Shown piece after piece: positions 45,361-58,322 of a stretch of 64,000 bases of DNA; the stretch's first letter is position 1, and each line of letters begins with the position of its first letter. The translations under genes and the position numbers were made by a program. The notes under the pieces are model-generated. The model was given only the letters and a program-made list of their open reading frames with translations, was not told the origin of the DNA and ran no database searches. The DNA comes from Chrysaora quinquecirrha (Eukaryota > Cnidaria > Scyphozoa > Semaeostomeae > Pelagiidae), in contig JACTAT010000061.1 of the NCBI GenBank assembly GCA_014526335.1, positions 1,865,212 through 1,929,211 of the forward strand. The letters are read 5' to 3'.

Positions 45361-48300
45361 CTAAAGATTCCAGGCAGGAAATCTAGCCCTCAGTTGATCA
45401 ACATAGTTTTTCAAAAGCCAATCCAACACTTCCTTGAAATCCAATGAGTGATAATCCGGCGCCATGATCTTGAAACCATACCACTTCTTTTTCATAAATT
45501 CAGGGGAAGCAAACTTTCCCATGGCCTCTGCTATTCTCTCCCATTCAACAAGCCTCTCGTCTTCCTTTTCACACCTGCTCAGCGCAACAATAAATCTCGC
45601 GTTATCTTCTTGCGTCCACTTTTTGTTTTCTCAGATGGATCCTTCCATTTTAACTGCAACTGCCATTTTCGACGACACTGTTCAGAATTTCTAGTCCCAA
45701 CCATGTGCGAGATCGCATCCCAGTGCAAAACTCTTTCGTCTATTTCGTTAGTTTTTTCATCTCCACAAAGCTTTAACACTGCAGTTTTCAGTCTGTCCGT
45801 TTCTTCCTTGGTCCATCTTCCATGACTAAGAACACCTCCTTTAGCTCCGTTGCTACTTTCATCAGTCTTCCCTTCAGCCTCGTTTTCAGCAACAGCAGCC
45901 TCATTTTCACCACCAGCAGCCTCCTTGTCACCAATTGCAACCTTTTCTTGACCTCCAGCAGCACTGACTGCACTTTTCACTCCTTTAACAGGCATCAGAC
46001 ACAATCGTCTAAACTTCCTCATGACAGACGCCCCACTTCTACCCATTTCCTCTCCAATCCTCGACCATTCATTTCCATACTTCTTCTGCAAAGCAATCAA
46101 AGTGTGCTTCTCAGCTGCGGAGAATTTTCCTTTGTAATTATCAGGATCATACAGCTGTCTCAGTTTGCGATACACTTCTCTCAAAGGCCGACTGATACCA
46201 TCAGCTAGTTTGCTATAGAAACCAATATCAGATCTTGTTTTTTTGGCCAAGGAGCTGTCATCAAAGATCATCTTACGGAATCCCTCAGAATCAACTTTCG
46301 CAAGATCGCAGAAACTTTCAACATTTCTTTTCAAAATATCACTCTCTTTTGCTCCATCTTCCATATTCTATTTGAAGTCCTTTACTTTTCAAGTTTTTCT
46401 TGTCTTCTTCCGTCAGCACCCACGAGTGGAGCTCAGACGGTTTGACCATGGGACGAACTGTATTTCTCGTAGCGTTAGGATCTGTTCTAATGATGTATGT
46501 CTTGACATTCTCTAGTCTTACAGGTATTGTAATAAGGTTCCCGGAAGCATCTACTGCTTTGATGGTAGCTTCTGTAAATGTTGGCTCCGGTTTTATCTGG
46601 TTGACTGCTTCTGCCATTTCTGAGTCAGCAGCAACATGTTGTTCATCTATTGCTTCAATTCCACCTTGCTCAATCGACGCTACAGCTATATCTTGTTCGT
46701 TAACATTCTCCTTAACGTCATGTCTGTTTGTTAATTCTTTAGGCCGGTCAAGTTCTAATTTGCTCATGATTTCTGGGTTCTCTAGCAGATCAAATGGATG
46801 TCTGTTCTCCTCTTCTTCCGTTTTTGACACCTCAAAAGTCTGTTCAGCTGGATTATTATCGTTGTTACCTTCAGCTGGCTTAAAAAATGCTGATTCAATC
46901 ACAGCTTTCAGACTTTCAAGTACATCTATGACACTTTCATGTTCATCGTTATTTACTGCTTGGCCACTTTCTTCAGGTACAATAACTTCCTTTGGTGATA
47001 TCTCAAACTGCTCTTGCACCTCAGACTCGATAATTGTTTCTGTATTCTGTTGATCGTCCGTCACCTTCTTCCTCTTCACTTGACTTTCAATGAAACTTTC
47101 CTCAGGTACATTGCTATCAATAAATGTTTCAACAATGATCTCCTCCATTTGCCTCTGATCTTCAGTTTGTTCTAAAACTGCTTCTTCTTCTCTAGAATCA
47201 GACATCTTCCTCTTCTTCCTTTTCTTCTTCTTCCTCCCTTGGTCTTCAGATAATTTCTCCTCAGGAATACTGCTATCAATGACTGTTTCAATAGTGATAT
47301 CATCTGTTGGCTTTGGTACTTCTACATGTTCCAAAATCTGCACTTCTTCTCCTGAATCAGACATTTTTCTCTTCTTCTTCTTCTTCTTCTTCCTTTGATT
47401 TTCATCTATATCTTCCTCTGGTATGCTGCTATCCATTGTTGTTTCAAGAACAACATCCCCGGTTTGCAAATTAACTTCAGATATTTCTACAATCTGTTCC
47501 TCTCCTGGATCAGAATGTTTGTTCTTCTTCTTTTTCTTCTTCTCTTGGCCTTCACTTAAAACTTCTTCCTCTAGCATTCTGTTATCTTTTGTTTCAAAGA
47601 CAACATTCTCTGTTTCCAAATTAACCTCAGATATTTCCATAGTTTGTTTTCCATCTACATCAGACACATACTTCTTCTTATTCTTCTTTTTCTTCTTCCC
47701 TTGGCTTTCATCCATAGCTTCCTCCAGCACATCATCATCTTTTATCTTTTCAACAACAACATTGACTGATTGGATCTTCATTTGGGATTGTTCTGCAGTC
47801 ATTTCCTCTACTTCACTGGACAAACGTTTTTTCTTCTTCTTCATCTTCTTCCTTTGGTCCTCATTAAAATTTTCCACAGGTTCAATGCTTTGTACTATTG
47901 TTGCACAATCAGCTTCCTTTGTCTGTGTATCTACATGTTGACTAGAAATCTGTTCTTCTTCACTTGAGCCAGATGAACGTTTCTTCTTTTTCTTCCCTTT
48001 ATCTTCACCTACATTTTCGAAAGCAACATTGTTTTGATCTAGCCTGGTTTCACCTGCTGCTTGAGATTCTTCCACAATCCGTTCTTCTCCTGAAGATGGC
48101 TTTTTCTTCTTTTTCTTCTTCTTCCTTTGATCTTCATTCACATTTTCTTCAGCTACACTGCTTTGTATTGTTATTTCATTAATGATTTCACTTGTTTCTG
48201 TCTCTGATGGAATCTCATTATTTTTTTCCTCCAATGGACTTGAAGGATTCTTCTTTTTCTTCTTCTTCTTTTTTGGATCTTCACATAAACTTTCTGCAAC

Positions 48301-48878
48301 AATGCTGCTTTGTATGACTACCTCATGAACTACTCCATGAGTCTGCTCAAAAATGAGCTCTTCTTCCAAAATCTGTTCTTCTACTGCTGAATCAGGAGTC
48401 TTCTTCTTCTTTTTCTTCTTCTTCCCTTTACCTTCTGTTATGTTACTGTCAATAACTGTCTCACCAATGATTTCCATTGTCTGTGTTTCTTCGTGTGAAT
48501 TAGAGGAATTCTTCATCTTCCTTTGCTTTGAATCATTTTTATTTTCTTCGAAATTTGTTTCTGAAGTGGAAAGCAAGTCTTTATAGTTCAATTCTCCTTT
48601 TGTCAACAAATTTTTCCTAAATTGCAAAACTTTATCACCATTGTTTTGTTTACCTGAATCATTGTCATCTTGCGTTCTTTCATCACTATCACCATCATCT
48701 TCATGTGCCTCTTGATGGACCGTCGTACCTTCTTCTTTGTCCTTCTTCTTCTTCTTTGATCTCTTTTTCTTTTCTGGCTTTCCGCCATCATCTGTTTCTG
48801 GTGATCCTTCTAGCAAAGTTTCCACTGGCATACTTTCGATTTTCCTTTTCTTTTACTTTTCTTCTCCTTATTTGACAT
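45361..48878 (-). CDS. TTF1: transcription termination factor 1-like Myb protein (frame breaks)
   Basis: RNA polymerase I termination/rDNA-binding factor, nucleolar. Intronless, about 1170 aa if read through. The first long frame (48831-46339) holds an N-terminal half with nine modules, each an acidic lead (like EDQR), six to eight Lys, then S-D/S and Glu-rich sequence. The end of that frame, LQIEYGRWSKRE, continues in a second frame as SDILKRNVESF (46364-45579). That frame carries SRPLREVYRKL..YDPDNYKGKFS, Myb repeats with GNEWSRIGEEMG and HGRWTKEETDRLKTAV..RNSEQCRRKW. The last Myb-like part (WTQEDNARF..WERIAEAMG) is in a third frame ending TAG at 45361. Breaks: two bases missing in a GAGA run near 46340; one A missing in an A-run near 45625. 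An ATG at 48878 (MSNKEKKSKRK) would join with one more A near 48850. Assignment rests on the PNNYKG-type linker and the order of Myb domains. Confidence 0.85.
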
Positions 48879-49684
48879 ATTTTGCTACTCATCAGAAAGT
48901 TGTTCCTCGATTTACTATCCATGTCACTTGAAATTTGGTAAAGTTTTCAGTTGAATAATCTCTTGCAATGAAAACAGTCCCTTGATTTTCCAACTGCAAC
49001 AGCCCGCCAAAATCAAGATGGATGTCCGGACGACCAACAAGGGCCTAAATTTTATTCCTTTGCAAAATGCTCACAATTTACAGAAAAGATACTTCAACCA
49101 AACCAATTTTCAATTACCTTTACTTGTTTTTCATCAAATAGATTCAATAAAATGATTTTCTTCTCTGATATCCGCAGAATTTGTCCTTCAAACGCCAAGC
49201 CCAACCAACTTCACCACCGAAAAGACCGAAAAGTTCGAAGCAATGTGAAATAACAGCTTGCGCATGTGCAAAAGACTCCCACCCAATGGCAGTGCTCCCA
49301 TTCAAACACGTGTTTCGTTGATGTTGGGGGGCATTTAAGAGTTGGTGGGTCAATGGTGGCATGACTGATTGAATCATGGTCAGAGCAGAAAAATTCAGAG
49401 CTTATGTTCACTGAGATAACCATAAGCCCTTCTGTTAGCAATTTTTCTTTTCTAAATTTTCGTAACTTGTCTTCCTCAAGATTTGATTATGATTCGCGGG
49501 AAAGCGTTCCATCCATCCGCGCACCAATGCCCCCCCGCCAAAATAGCGAATAGACGCTCACGTGACTTGTAGCCCTCTCCAGGAAGCGAAGCTTCACTGC
49601 AAACGTAAAGACATGGAGTTCTGGGAGGTTTTCTGTTGGTAGCCTTTGGACCTAATCTGTATTTTAGCAGTTTTATTTTGAAGA
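48879..49684. promoter_or_regulatory. divergent intergenic region, TTF1 (-) / WDR45B (+)
   Basis: 806 bp between start codons of oppositely oriented genes. Minus-strand ORFs of about 75 codons lie inside but have no motifs. Likely bidirectional promoter; inferred from spacing. Confidence 0.5.
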
Positions 49685-52600
49685 ATGAATCTTGGAATAT
49701 CAAATACGCATGGAAATGGCCTACTTTATGCTGGTCTCAATCAAGACCAGGGTAATTCAGATACATTCCTTCTTCAGGCTTAGCTTCTTGTTATCCGTAT
49801 TTGTGTGCCATGGGGAGTTTCCAGGCATGGCCTAAGCAAGCTAGGCCCAGCCTCTGCATTATCTGCATTAGAGAAATGAAAGTTGTTGTTGTACTTTGAG
49901 TTTTTATACTGTATTACCAACAACGGATTCTTTTAGCTTAAAGTCTCTTACACAGTTAAAAACTTGCCCATTTCTTTCTGAGGCAGAGTGCATCATTTCC
50001 TTTGTTTGTCCTTGAATAGTAATGTCAATTTCTTTGTAATTTTAGGATGTTTTGCCTGTGGCATGGACACTGGATTTAGAATATACAACAGTGATCCATT
50101 GAAAGAGAAGCAAAGACAAGGTATACACGACATAAAGCTTGTGCTGAAGCAGCTAGTACTGCATACGCTTTCCAGACAAATTGGCCCACTGCCAAGTTGG
50201 CCCACTACCAAGTCCACCCACCCCTATCAGCCCCATGGACAAGTCGGCCCACCCGCAATGTCAGCCAATGACGTTATTTACTAGTTATTTTGTCACGTGT
50301 TGGGATATTTGGGGCTGCTGCCCCCAAACCCCTGCTTTAACAGTGCACATGTTTCAAATCTATTACATTTTAGTGGGCCGACTTATGATACGCTGACAGG
50401 CTGACTTGTCTAACACATGGTGGGCCAACTTTGTTGTGGGCCGACTTGTCCTGTTACTGCAAATAGCAGGGTTATGGAAACCACAGGGGTGCAGTCATGG
50501 GCTGCCTTCCTTGCCCTTGCCTCGGTTTACCAAAAACAGAATTACCAAAAGAATGGTTTTGTAAAAAAAGAATGGTTTTGTAAGAAAATTCTACAGTTTT
50601 TAATTGGATGATGGTATCAAAAAAATAAAATTTTTGGTCCCTAAGGTCTCCTGTTTTCAGAAGATGCCCCAAATGCCTTTAATGACTGAGTTTTGTTTAC
50701 TTGAAGCGAAAATTTTATTGCTTCCTAATCACTGAAATTTGAAGTTTTAATTTTCCTGTTTTTTTCCAAGATTTTGATGATGGTGCCGTTGGTCATGTTG
50801 AAATGCTTTTTAGATGTAATTATCTTGCTCTAGTTGGTGGTGGAAAAAACCCTAAATATCCTCCTAATGAAGGTCAGTATTTATAATTCTATAAGATTTG
50901 AAACTTGCTTGTACAAGATCTTCAAAAGAATGCACATTTAAATTATGAGAAATCATAGGCTAATTGTGCAGAATTTAGATGATTGAAAGTGATCAGACAC
51001 AAGATGGGGGTCTGTTATAGGTTTGGGGCTTCACCGCTTTGACCCCTTGGCTTATGGATTTAGCTAAGCTTTTTCTACTGTTTGCAGCTTCAGAAAAAGA
51101 TATGCCATCCCTCATTTAGTTTTGGCATCATTTTACTGCTTTATGAATGTTGCTTTGGTTTTCAACGGAAATAGCAACCCGCGTTACATTGTGAAGTTCA
51201 CAAGCAATGGAGCTGAAAATGGCTCATTGCAGCTAATAAATATTATAGAAAAGTTCCTGTTTCCTATTCATAAACTTTCAGTGTTATGCTTGATTATACA
51301 GAATAATTCCTTTAATAATTAAAAATGTTTCACATTTTCATATGAATAGAAAGATTTTGTCTGCTTGCCATGAGCAGTTTGTCTCATTTTGAAGGGCTAA
51401 GACAGAATCTCCCGTTTTGTGCTAGAAAATATTTGCATACCTATGACAATTTGGACATTTGTGGAAGGGCACCCTGGGACTACACACCTCATATTTGGAA
51501 GAATGTTGGATTTGTGTCTTTATGAAAGCCTTGCAAGTCATTCAAGGACTCCTTGAATGAGGCAAATGAGATTAAAAAGCCTTTTGATACATAAAATTCT
51601 CTATGTTTATGTATGTTTACATTTCTTTGTAGTTAAAATTTGGGATGACTTGAAGAAGAAAACAGTAATAACTTTAGATTTCTCAAGTGAAGTTAGAGGG
51701 GTTAAACTTAGAAGAGATAGGTGAGTATGCCATCAAGCTAAATATTCTATTGATATTAAATATTGAGCTTCTACCTTTCTGACCTTAAGAAATCAGTTGT
51801 TACCCACGCACCTTCTCAACTTAGAGCATCGTTTTCAAAATTTAAGAAAACTTGTTTCTTGCATTTCATCTTTTAGAATTGTCATTATTCTCGATACAAT
51901 GATTAAAGTCTACACATTTACACAGACTCCTCAACAGCTACATGTTTTTGAAACATGCCCAAATGCTAAAGGTAAATCTTCCTTGTTGTAAAAATCGTTA
52001 GTTTTAAAACATTATTTCATAATTTATGCACAACTCAGGATTGCTTCTTGATTTACAGCAAAAGCTCCTTCAAAATATCCTAGTGGTTTAACCCATCTCC
52101 TTTGAGCTCTGTCTGAGTGAACAATTCGAAAAAACTCCTTCTTAATCAAGTATCATACCCTCACTGTCCCATAAATCTGTTTGAATAAAGTCCAAGGTTG
52201 CATCGAATCAAAGGTTGGGACCTCAAGCTCTACAAAATTAGTGGCGAAAATCTGACCTTCCTAGTGGGTTTGGTTAGTGTTTTTCACACCTTAAAGATTC
52301 TTCAATAGATAAGAGAAGAACGACATTTCTCATCGTGCGCTGATGGGACAAGGGCCTCTCGACAAAGTTAACCACTCTTGTTAGTTATTTAACCTTTAAA
52401 GTTTAATTGTATATAGGCTGGTATAAATTAGCTTATATTAAGCTATTGTAAAATTGAGAAAAAGAAAAGGCTACGTATAGAATGTTTCTTGCAGCAAAGA
52501 GTAGATTTACTTCCACTCTGAGGAAGCCTTGCTTGGCAAGACGAAATTTTGGTAATAAATTATTCCAAAATTGCGATGAACAGTGGAAAAATTGTCGGGC

Positions 52601-55600
52601 ATACTGTAAACTATTACAAATTCTTGTAGTCTTCTCCTGTTTTTGGTCGCGGTGTTCCTGCCTGTCTTATTTTTAAAACTGTGGCCCTTCTTTCTCAAGC
52701 CCCTCTTACTCTTAAGACCTTTATGCCTATCCTAAGGAACATTATTTTTCTCTCTTTCAGGTCTTTGTGTTCTATGTCCGAGCAGCAATAACTCCTTATT
52801 AGCCTTCCCTGGAAGAAAAACTGGGCATGTAACGATTGTTGATTTGGCAAACACAGAGAAGCCTTTGACAGAGATTGCTGCACATGAAGCATCACTGACA
52901 TGCATTGCAATGAATTTGCAAGGAACACGATTAGCGACTGCATCCGAAAAGGTTCGTTAGACTCTGCCAATTCAGCTCTTTTATTCTGTTTATAGTATAA
53001 TTGGTACTTGTAAGTAATGTAAAGCCGGGAAAGGTTACTCATAATCATTGTGGATACAACCAGCAGGCATCAGTAGGGATCGTCCAGAAATCACTGGACA
53101 TCCCTGATAATTTTTATTAACGTTTTCGCATTATAAAGCTGTTTTAGTTTTGATGGAAATATCTAAAATCTTGATCAATGTCGACTTATAAAGCTCCGTG
53201 ATATTGGTTGGATTGGACCTTTGCACGAGAGAAGTAAGCTTTTAAGTAGCCGTTCTCTTGGTATTAGACAAGTCAAAAGCGTTTTCGTCTGCATTTTCTT
53301 CTTTTTAATCCCAGAGTATTAAAATTCAGAAAATCTGATACTGTTAACGATTATAGAAGGCGTTCAAATTTTCCAGACATTTTGTTTTTGGAATGATCGT
53401 ATCGAGCAGATGTAAAATTCAAATCTACCAAGCCTATCATTTTTAGAATCGGCCCCAACAATTGCACCCCTAAATGCAATGCTTTGATGAAACTAATGCC
53501 TTGTTGATTAATTCTCATTCTATAAACGTTTCACTCATCATGGTATGTCTACAATCTACATTCTAGGGAACGTTAATTAGAGTTTTTGATACCATGAATG
53601 GCCAACAGCTGCATGAGTTAAGAAGAGGAGCTGGTAGTGCGAATATTTACTGGTAAGACGCCTCTTATCGATTTATTTCTTACTTACATATGTGGTGCTT
53701 TAATTCGTTATACAGTCGAACCTCGCTATCTCGAACTCGGTTATCTCGAACAACTCGCTATCTCGAACAGATTCCCATTTCCCCTCGTTTTCCTATAAGG
53801 CTAAGTATAGAGATAAAACCCGTTATTTCGAACTCGGTTATCTCGAACTATTCGCTATCTCGAACGAAATGTTTTTCCCGTGAAAGAAAAAACCCGGTTA
53901 TCTCGAACAAAACGTCACAAAAATTTTCAATTTTTAATTATTATAACAATGATAATTCATTTTTTAAGATTAATGTCAACTTAGGTTGTCCGACAATTAT
54001 TATCTTGCAAGGGACTTTCAATCCTTTGCCATCTCTAAAGTTTACACGCTTGCCATTTACCACAGGCACTCAGGAACTAAATTTATGGTGTCGTTTTTCT
54101 GTACACAGACTGCATATTGGTCAGCTGTTGTCCCCCTAGCGAATCTACACGCACTACTGTGTTGGATACGCACTATGGTGGTATATTTTGCGCACTATGG
54201 TGGCGTTTTCGCGTACTGTGGTGGATACGCACTACGGTGGTGGGTTATTATGCTTGATGTGGTGGGTTATTATGCTTTATGTGGTGGTGTTTTTTGCATA
54301 CTGTGAAGAAGTACTGCAAAATATGAAGCAAGCTTCAATAATGTACTATTTTAGTTAAATTGGATGTTTATGGCAGCTTTTGAGACAAATGAGGTCTTTT
54401 CCTTGGTTTATATTCTACTTTTACACACAGATGACCGCTTTTTGATCGAAAAAATTCAGAGTTCGGATATCTCGAAGTCCCGCTATGTCGAACAAATTTT
54501 CATTTCCCGTGCAAGTTCGAGATAGCGGGACTCGACTGTATTCATTTTCATTACATTGTTCTATCCTTTTCTATCATTGCAGTATAAATTTCAACCACGA
54601 CTCGTCGTTATTATGCGTATCAAGTGACCATGGTACCATACACATCTTCACCGTAGAAGAACATTCGAAAGGTGGCAGGTAAATATTTGAAACCAATCTA
54701 TTTCGCATTGGTTAAACCAGCTTAAACCCACTGTTAATTCAAGCAATAGATCTTTTCAAGGAGGTTATTGTAGGCGCGATATTCGTCTGGAAGAATGCGG
54801 GCATCTTGAGTAAGAGAATCCTCTCCGCATGCAACGAACGAGATCGGGGTCCTTTTAGTAGAGGTACTGCAGAATGAACCCACATAGAAAGATAGGTATA
54901 AGGCGATAGTTTCGAAGAACTATTTCGGACAGGCCCGTAGGCAGTGGAAGGGGCAGGTTTGGCTCATGCCTCCCAATAATTTTTCGAGATTATATTTGGA
55001 TTTAATGTATTTAGAGACGTTTTAAGGCATGGTTGACTCCTGCTGCCTAATGTGGAACAAATAGATATGCGGCTTAGGAACGCATTATTAAGCCACAAAC
55101 GCTACCAAACTGCCATGTCCCGTAAACTACCATGCCCCAATCCAATTCAGCTCTAGCCTAATTGCATTTAAACACACATGCAATCATGAAATTAAACTGA
55201 ATAAAAGCTAGATAAAATATGGTTCCTAAATCACACTCCCTTTTTTCCTTCACACCTTGTACCTCGAACATTCATTCAAAACCGCAATAGCTATTGTTTT
55301 GGTCAACTTTACAAATGCTAAGATTGCTCCACTCTCTGATAATGTATTTACATATCTTACACATTTTTCCATGGGTTTATTCTTCTTTCAGTTCGTCTGC
55401 TGCACATAGTCTTCTTCCAAAATATTTCAGTTCGAAATGGAGCTTTTCAAGGTTTCAGGTACCGAGTGGCTCACATTGTATCTGTGCATTTGGTGCTGAC
55501 AAGAATTCTGTTATAGGTGAGTTGATTCTTATATTCTGCAAGCCGATTATCCCGTGAAACGCTCGGGGCGTCTATTAGAATTTTTAAGCAGTAAGAGGGC

Positions 55601-56195
55601 GTATATGCAAAGGGTTCATTTTAAAAAGGGAGGTATTTATCATGACAATTATTACGGAAGGACGTTAATTTGAATTTGATACTGGTTCATCAGTGACGTA
55701 GCCAGGAAGGGGGCAGGGGCAATCGCCCCCCAATCATCACCAAGATGTGTTCTGTATCTACATAGGAAAAATCTAACATTAAAAGATCGCAGGATAACTC
55801 GGGTATTTATTCTTAAAACCACGCCCTATTTTTCCTTAACCACACCCTTTTGACCCTGCAGTGTTGGATGCCTTGCTACGCCACTGTGATTCATATAGAA
55901 AGGAGAGACAATCTCTAGAGAACAGGAAGAAAGTCTATTTTCTTTTGTATCTTCCACAATAATCTTGATTTCAACATCGTTGAGTTACTTACTGAAAACG
56001 GCTACTTGTAATAGATAGCTAGTATAAATGAGTCTTGTTCGTGATCCATCCATTGTCTTCTCTAACAAATCAGTTTTTATTTCTTTTCCAGTTATCTGTG
56101 CAGATGGTAGTTATTATAAATTCACATTCACGGCTAAAGGCGAAACAACGAGGGAAGCCTACCACCAATTCTTACAAATGACTGATGGCGATTAG
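49685..56195 (+). CDS. WDR45B: WD repeat domain phosphoinositide-interacting protein 3 (PROPPIN)
   Basis: Seven-bladed beta-propeller that binds PI3P/PI(3,5)P2 on autophagic and lysosomal membranes. Ten exons: 49685-49751, 50046-50120, 50771-50872, 51633-51720, 51877-51971, 52761-52951, 53567-53652, 54583-54678, 55392-55516, 56092-56195. All phases agree and the ORF is intact: 342 aa versus 344 in human. Blocks match WDR45B rather than WDR45: [20 protein letters not shown] (exons 1-2), [99 protein letters not shown] and [10 protein letters not shown]. The lipid-binding signature appears as ELRRG in exon 7 (LRRG form typical of WIPI3/4). Introns hold several MITEs. Confidence 0.97.
50171..50453. 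mobile_element. inverted-repeat element in WDR45B intron 2
   Basis: GACAAATTGGCCCAC..CAAGTTGGCCCAC on the left is mirrored by GTGGGCCAACTTTG..GTGGGCCGACTTGTC on the right; the 13-bp word AAGTNGGCCCAC is also repeated within each arm. Confidence 0.7.
53713..54538. mobile_element. TA-flanked pogo/Tc1-like MITE in WDR45B intron 7 (826 bp)
   Basis: Left end CAGTCGAACCTCGCTATCTC and right end GAGATAGCGGGACTCGACTG are imperfect inverts, each next to TA (53711-53712 and 54539-54540). Subterminal TCGAACTCGGTTATCTCGAA-like words repeat several times at the left end. No intact transposase. A short tandem ACTGTGGTGG array (54150-54305) sits inside. Confidence 0.85.
54150..54305 (+). repeat. short tandem repeat, TACTGTGGTGG-type, inside a MITE
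   Basis: About six degenerate units such as GCACTATGGTGGTATATTTT; same motif as at 7090-7205. Confidence 0.6.
55691..55890. repeat. dispersed repeat with CCACGCCC motifs, WDR45B intron 9
   Basis: Shares motif order with 16954-17425, with a better preserved right end (TACGCCACTGTGATTC). Confidence 0.5.
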
Positions 56196-56261
56196 AAATT
56201 GGTAAGTCTTTCCAATCAAAATGAAGTTAGTTCACATGCGCGCTGTAGAGCGGTATTCAAA

Positions 56262-56785
56262 GCAATGGGAATTAACGAGAGATACTAAAAGAACAGTGCT
56301 CCTATGTGATCCACTTAGAATAAAATTATAATCGTATGCAACGGGACCGGACTAGCGATGGTACTGTTGTATGATCAAACATGACTTGGCAAGGGACTCG
56401 ATTGTTTGTCTTGAGAAATAACAAGACTAAATAGAGCAGTGCTCCTACTTCATCCACTTAGAATAGAATAACACAGTGCTCCTATCAGAATAATAATCGT
56501 ATGCAACGGGGCCGGACTAGCAATGGTACTGGTGTATGATCGAATATGACTTGGCAAGGTAAAGGTACTCGAATGTTTGTCATGAGAAAAAAGCTAGACT
56601 AAATCGAGCAGTGCTCCTACTTCATCCACTGAGTAATACAGTGCTCCTATCTGATCCACTAAAAATGGAATAATAATCGTATGCGACATGACCGGATTAG
56701 CGCTTCTACTGGTGTATGATCTAACATGACTTGGCAAATTACTCGAATGTTTGTCGTGAGAAAAATTAGACTAAATGAGGCTACA
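56262..56785 (+). repeat. three degenerate tandem units of 165-180 bp after WDR45B
   Basis: AACAGTGCTCCTAT, ATAATAATCGTATGCAACGG, CCGGACTAGCGATGGTACTG, GTATGATC..AACATGACTTGGCAA and CTCGA.TGTTTGTC recur in the same order, anchored at about 56331, 56496 and 56676. AATAAA at 56319-56324 in the first unit could serve as the WDR45B poly(A) signal. Confidence 0.7.
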
Positions 56786-58322
56786 ATGAGACACTTCTGT
56801 TTAGCGAAATGTACTTAAATTCTCTGACCTGTTCAGCTTATAATGTTGCCGTGAACTCCTGCGTGAACTGCCCTAAGACTTGCGAAAGAGCCATCAATGG
56901 TTTGGATATGATATGATATCTTTAAAATAACCGTTAATTGGTGTGAACTATAACTGTAACACTTTGTTCTAGAATTTTCTTGTTTTGCAATGCACTATGT
57001 AGATGTTTCATATGTGTCCGCGAGAACACGCATACGAATTTGATTTCTAAACCGTTCGTCAGTGAATATCAAACAATACTTGATACATTTTCCCATAATG
57101 TTACGGCAATATTTTTATGCAGGAATTTCATAGTAGAATCTAAAGCAGAAAAATCATATACAAAATGAAGATATTTTCTCATAATAACATTTTTTGTGTC
57201 ATGTACATTTAGTTAATTCTAATGTCAGTATTGCGTCAGAATCTTAATATTAATCGCAGAATCTAGCATTTTATTGAATGGGTAGAAGGACGTTATTATA
57301 ATCTATGAACGTTTTTATGTCTAGTGTATTCAATCTGTATAGAGTGGCATTGCAGGTTGAAATCTCTAACACGTCTCTAACTTGGTAACGATCATAATGA
57401 TAAACATGATCAGTATCATCATCACCATAATCATCATTATAATCATCATAATCATTGCTATCATCATCATTGTCCTCATCATCATCATGATCATTATCAT
57501 CTTCGCCATTCCTTTCAATTTGGCATGATCGTCATCGTCGTCATCATTAATAATCATTATCAATGTAAGCAGAGAATACGGTCCCCTGCATATCTTTATC
57601 GTGATTATCGCGATTATTGATTAACTCATAGTCGTAATCGTGTTCTTCATTCATCGTAATCTTAATTATAACAACCATCATGATTATCACCCTGTATTAG
57701 TGCACTCTGTAATGGAAATACTTTCTCGTGATAACCAGAGCAAGGGGGGTATGGTGCACCTGAAACCACAGGGTCCTATTGAAATGCAGGTGTCAGTAAA
57801 AGTACGTATTGATTTATAATTCATTATAATCAGTTTTTTGACCATATACCTGAAATATTAATTTGATTTCTATCGCGATGGAAACTCTGTTTCTCTGTTT
57901 TTATCTTGCTTCTAAAAATGAAATTAGTTTGATTGCTTTTTGATGTGATAACCGTTAAATCAGATGTAATAATAGTTACTTTGACTGGAAAGTTAATTTT
58001 CGATCGAGACTTTGCAGCTACTCTGTATTGTTTAAAAGTTAAACAAGCTGCAAGTGTTTCGGGTAAGGGATTATTGATGATAGTCACTGCTGAACTTGTT
58101 AAAAAGCAAAGTCATTTTGATCACTGCTACACTTGTTAATAGCAAACTCGTTTGATCTGCTAAAGATTTGAAAGGCATCATATCGTAACAAGAGAAGAAA
58201 AGACGCAGCATCAGTGCAGCAAGCGACTTCTGAATATATTACAAGAAAACGCGGCCTTAGCTGCAGAGCAGTTCATCTTAAACACAAAGGTTGTAAAGAC
58301 GTGCGTGGTTATTTAGAGAACT
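56786..58322. other. intergenic with a (CAT)n microsatellite
   Basis: No supported gene. 57385-57560 is a degenerate CAT/ATC trinucleotide array. Confidence 0.4.
57385..57560. repeat. (CAT)n microsatellite
   Basis: Degenerate ATCATC/CATAAT array of about 175 bp; its ORFs are low-complexity artefacts. Confidence 0.85.

Noticed and set aside
46400..48586. Plus-strand ORFs opposite TTF1 (up to 217 codons, rich in Ser/Phe)
   Set aside because: They are antisense shadows of the Lys/Glu-rich TTF1 coding strand; no domain or start context.
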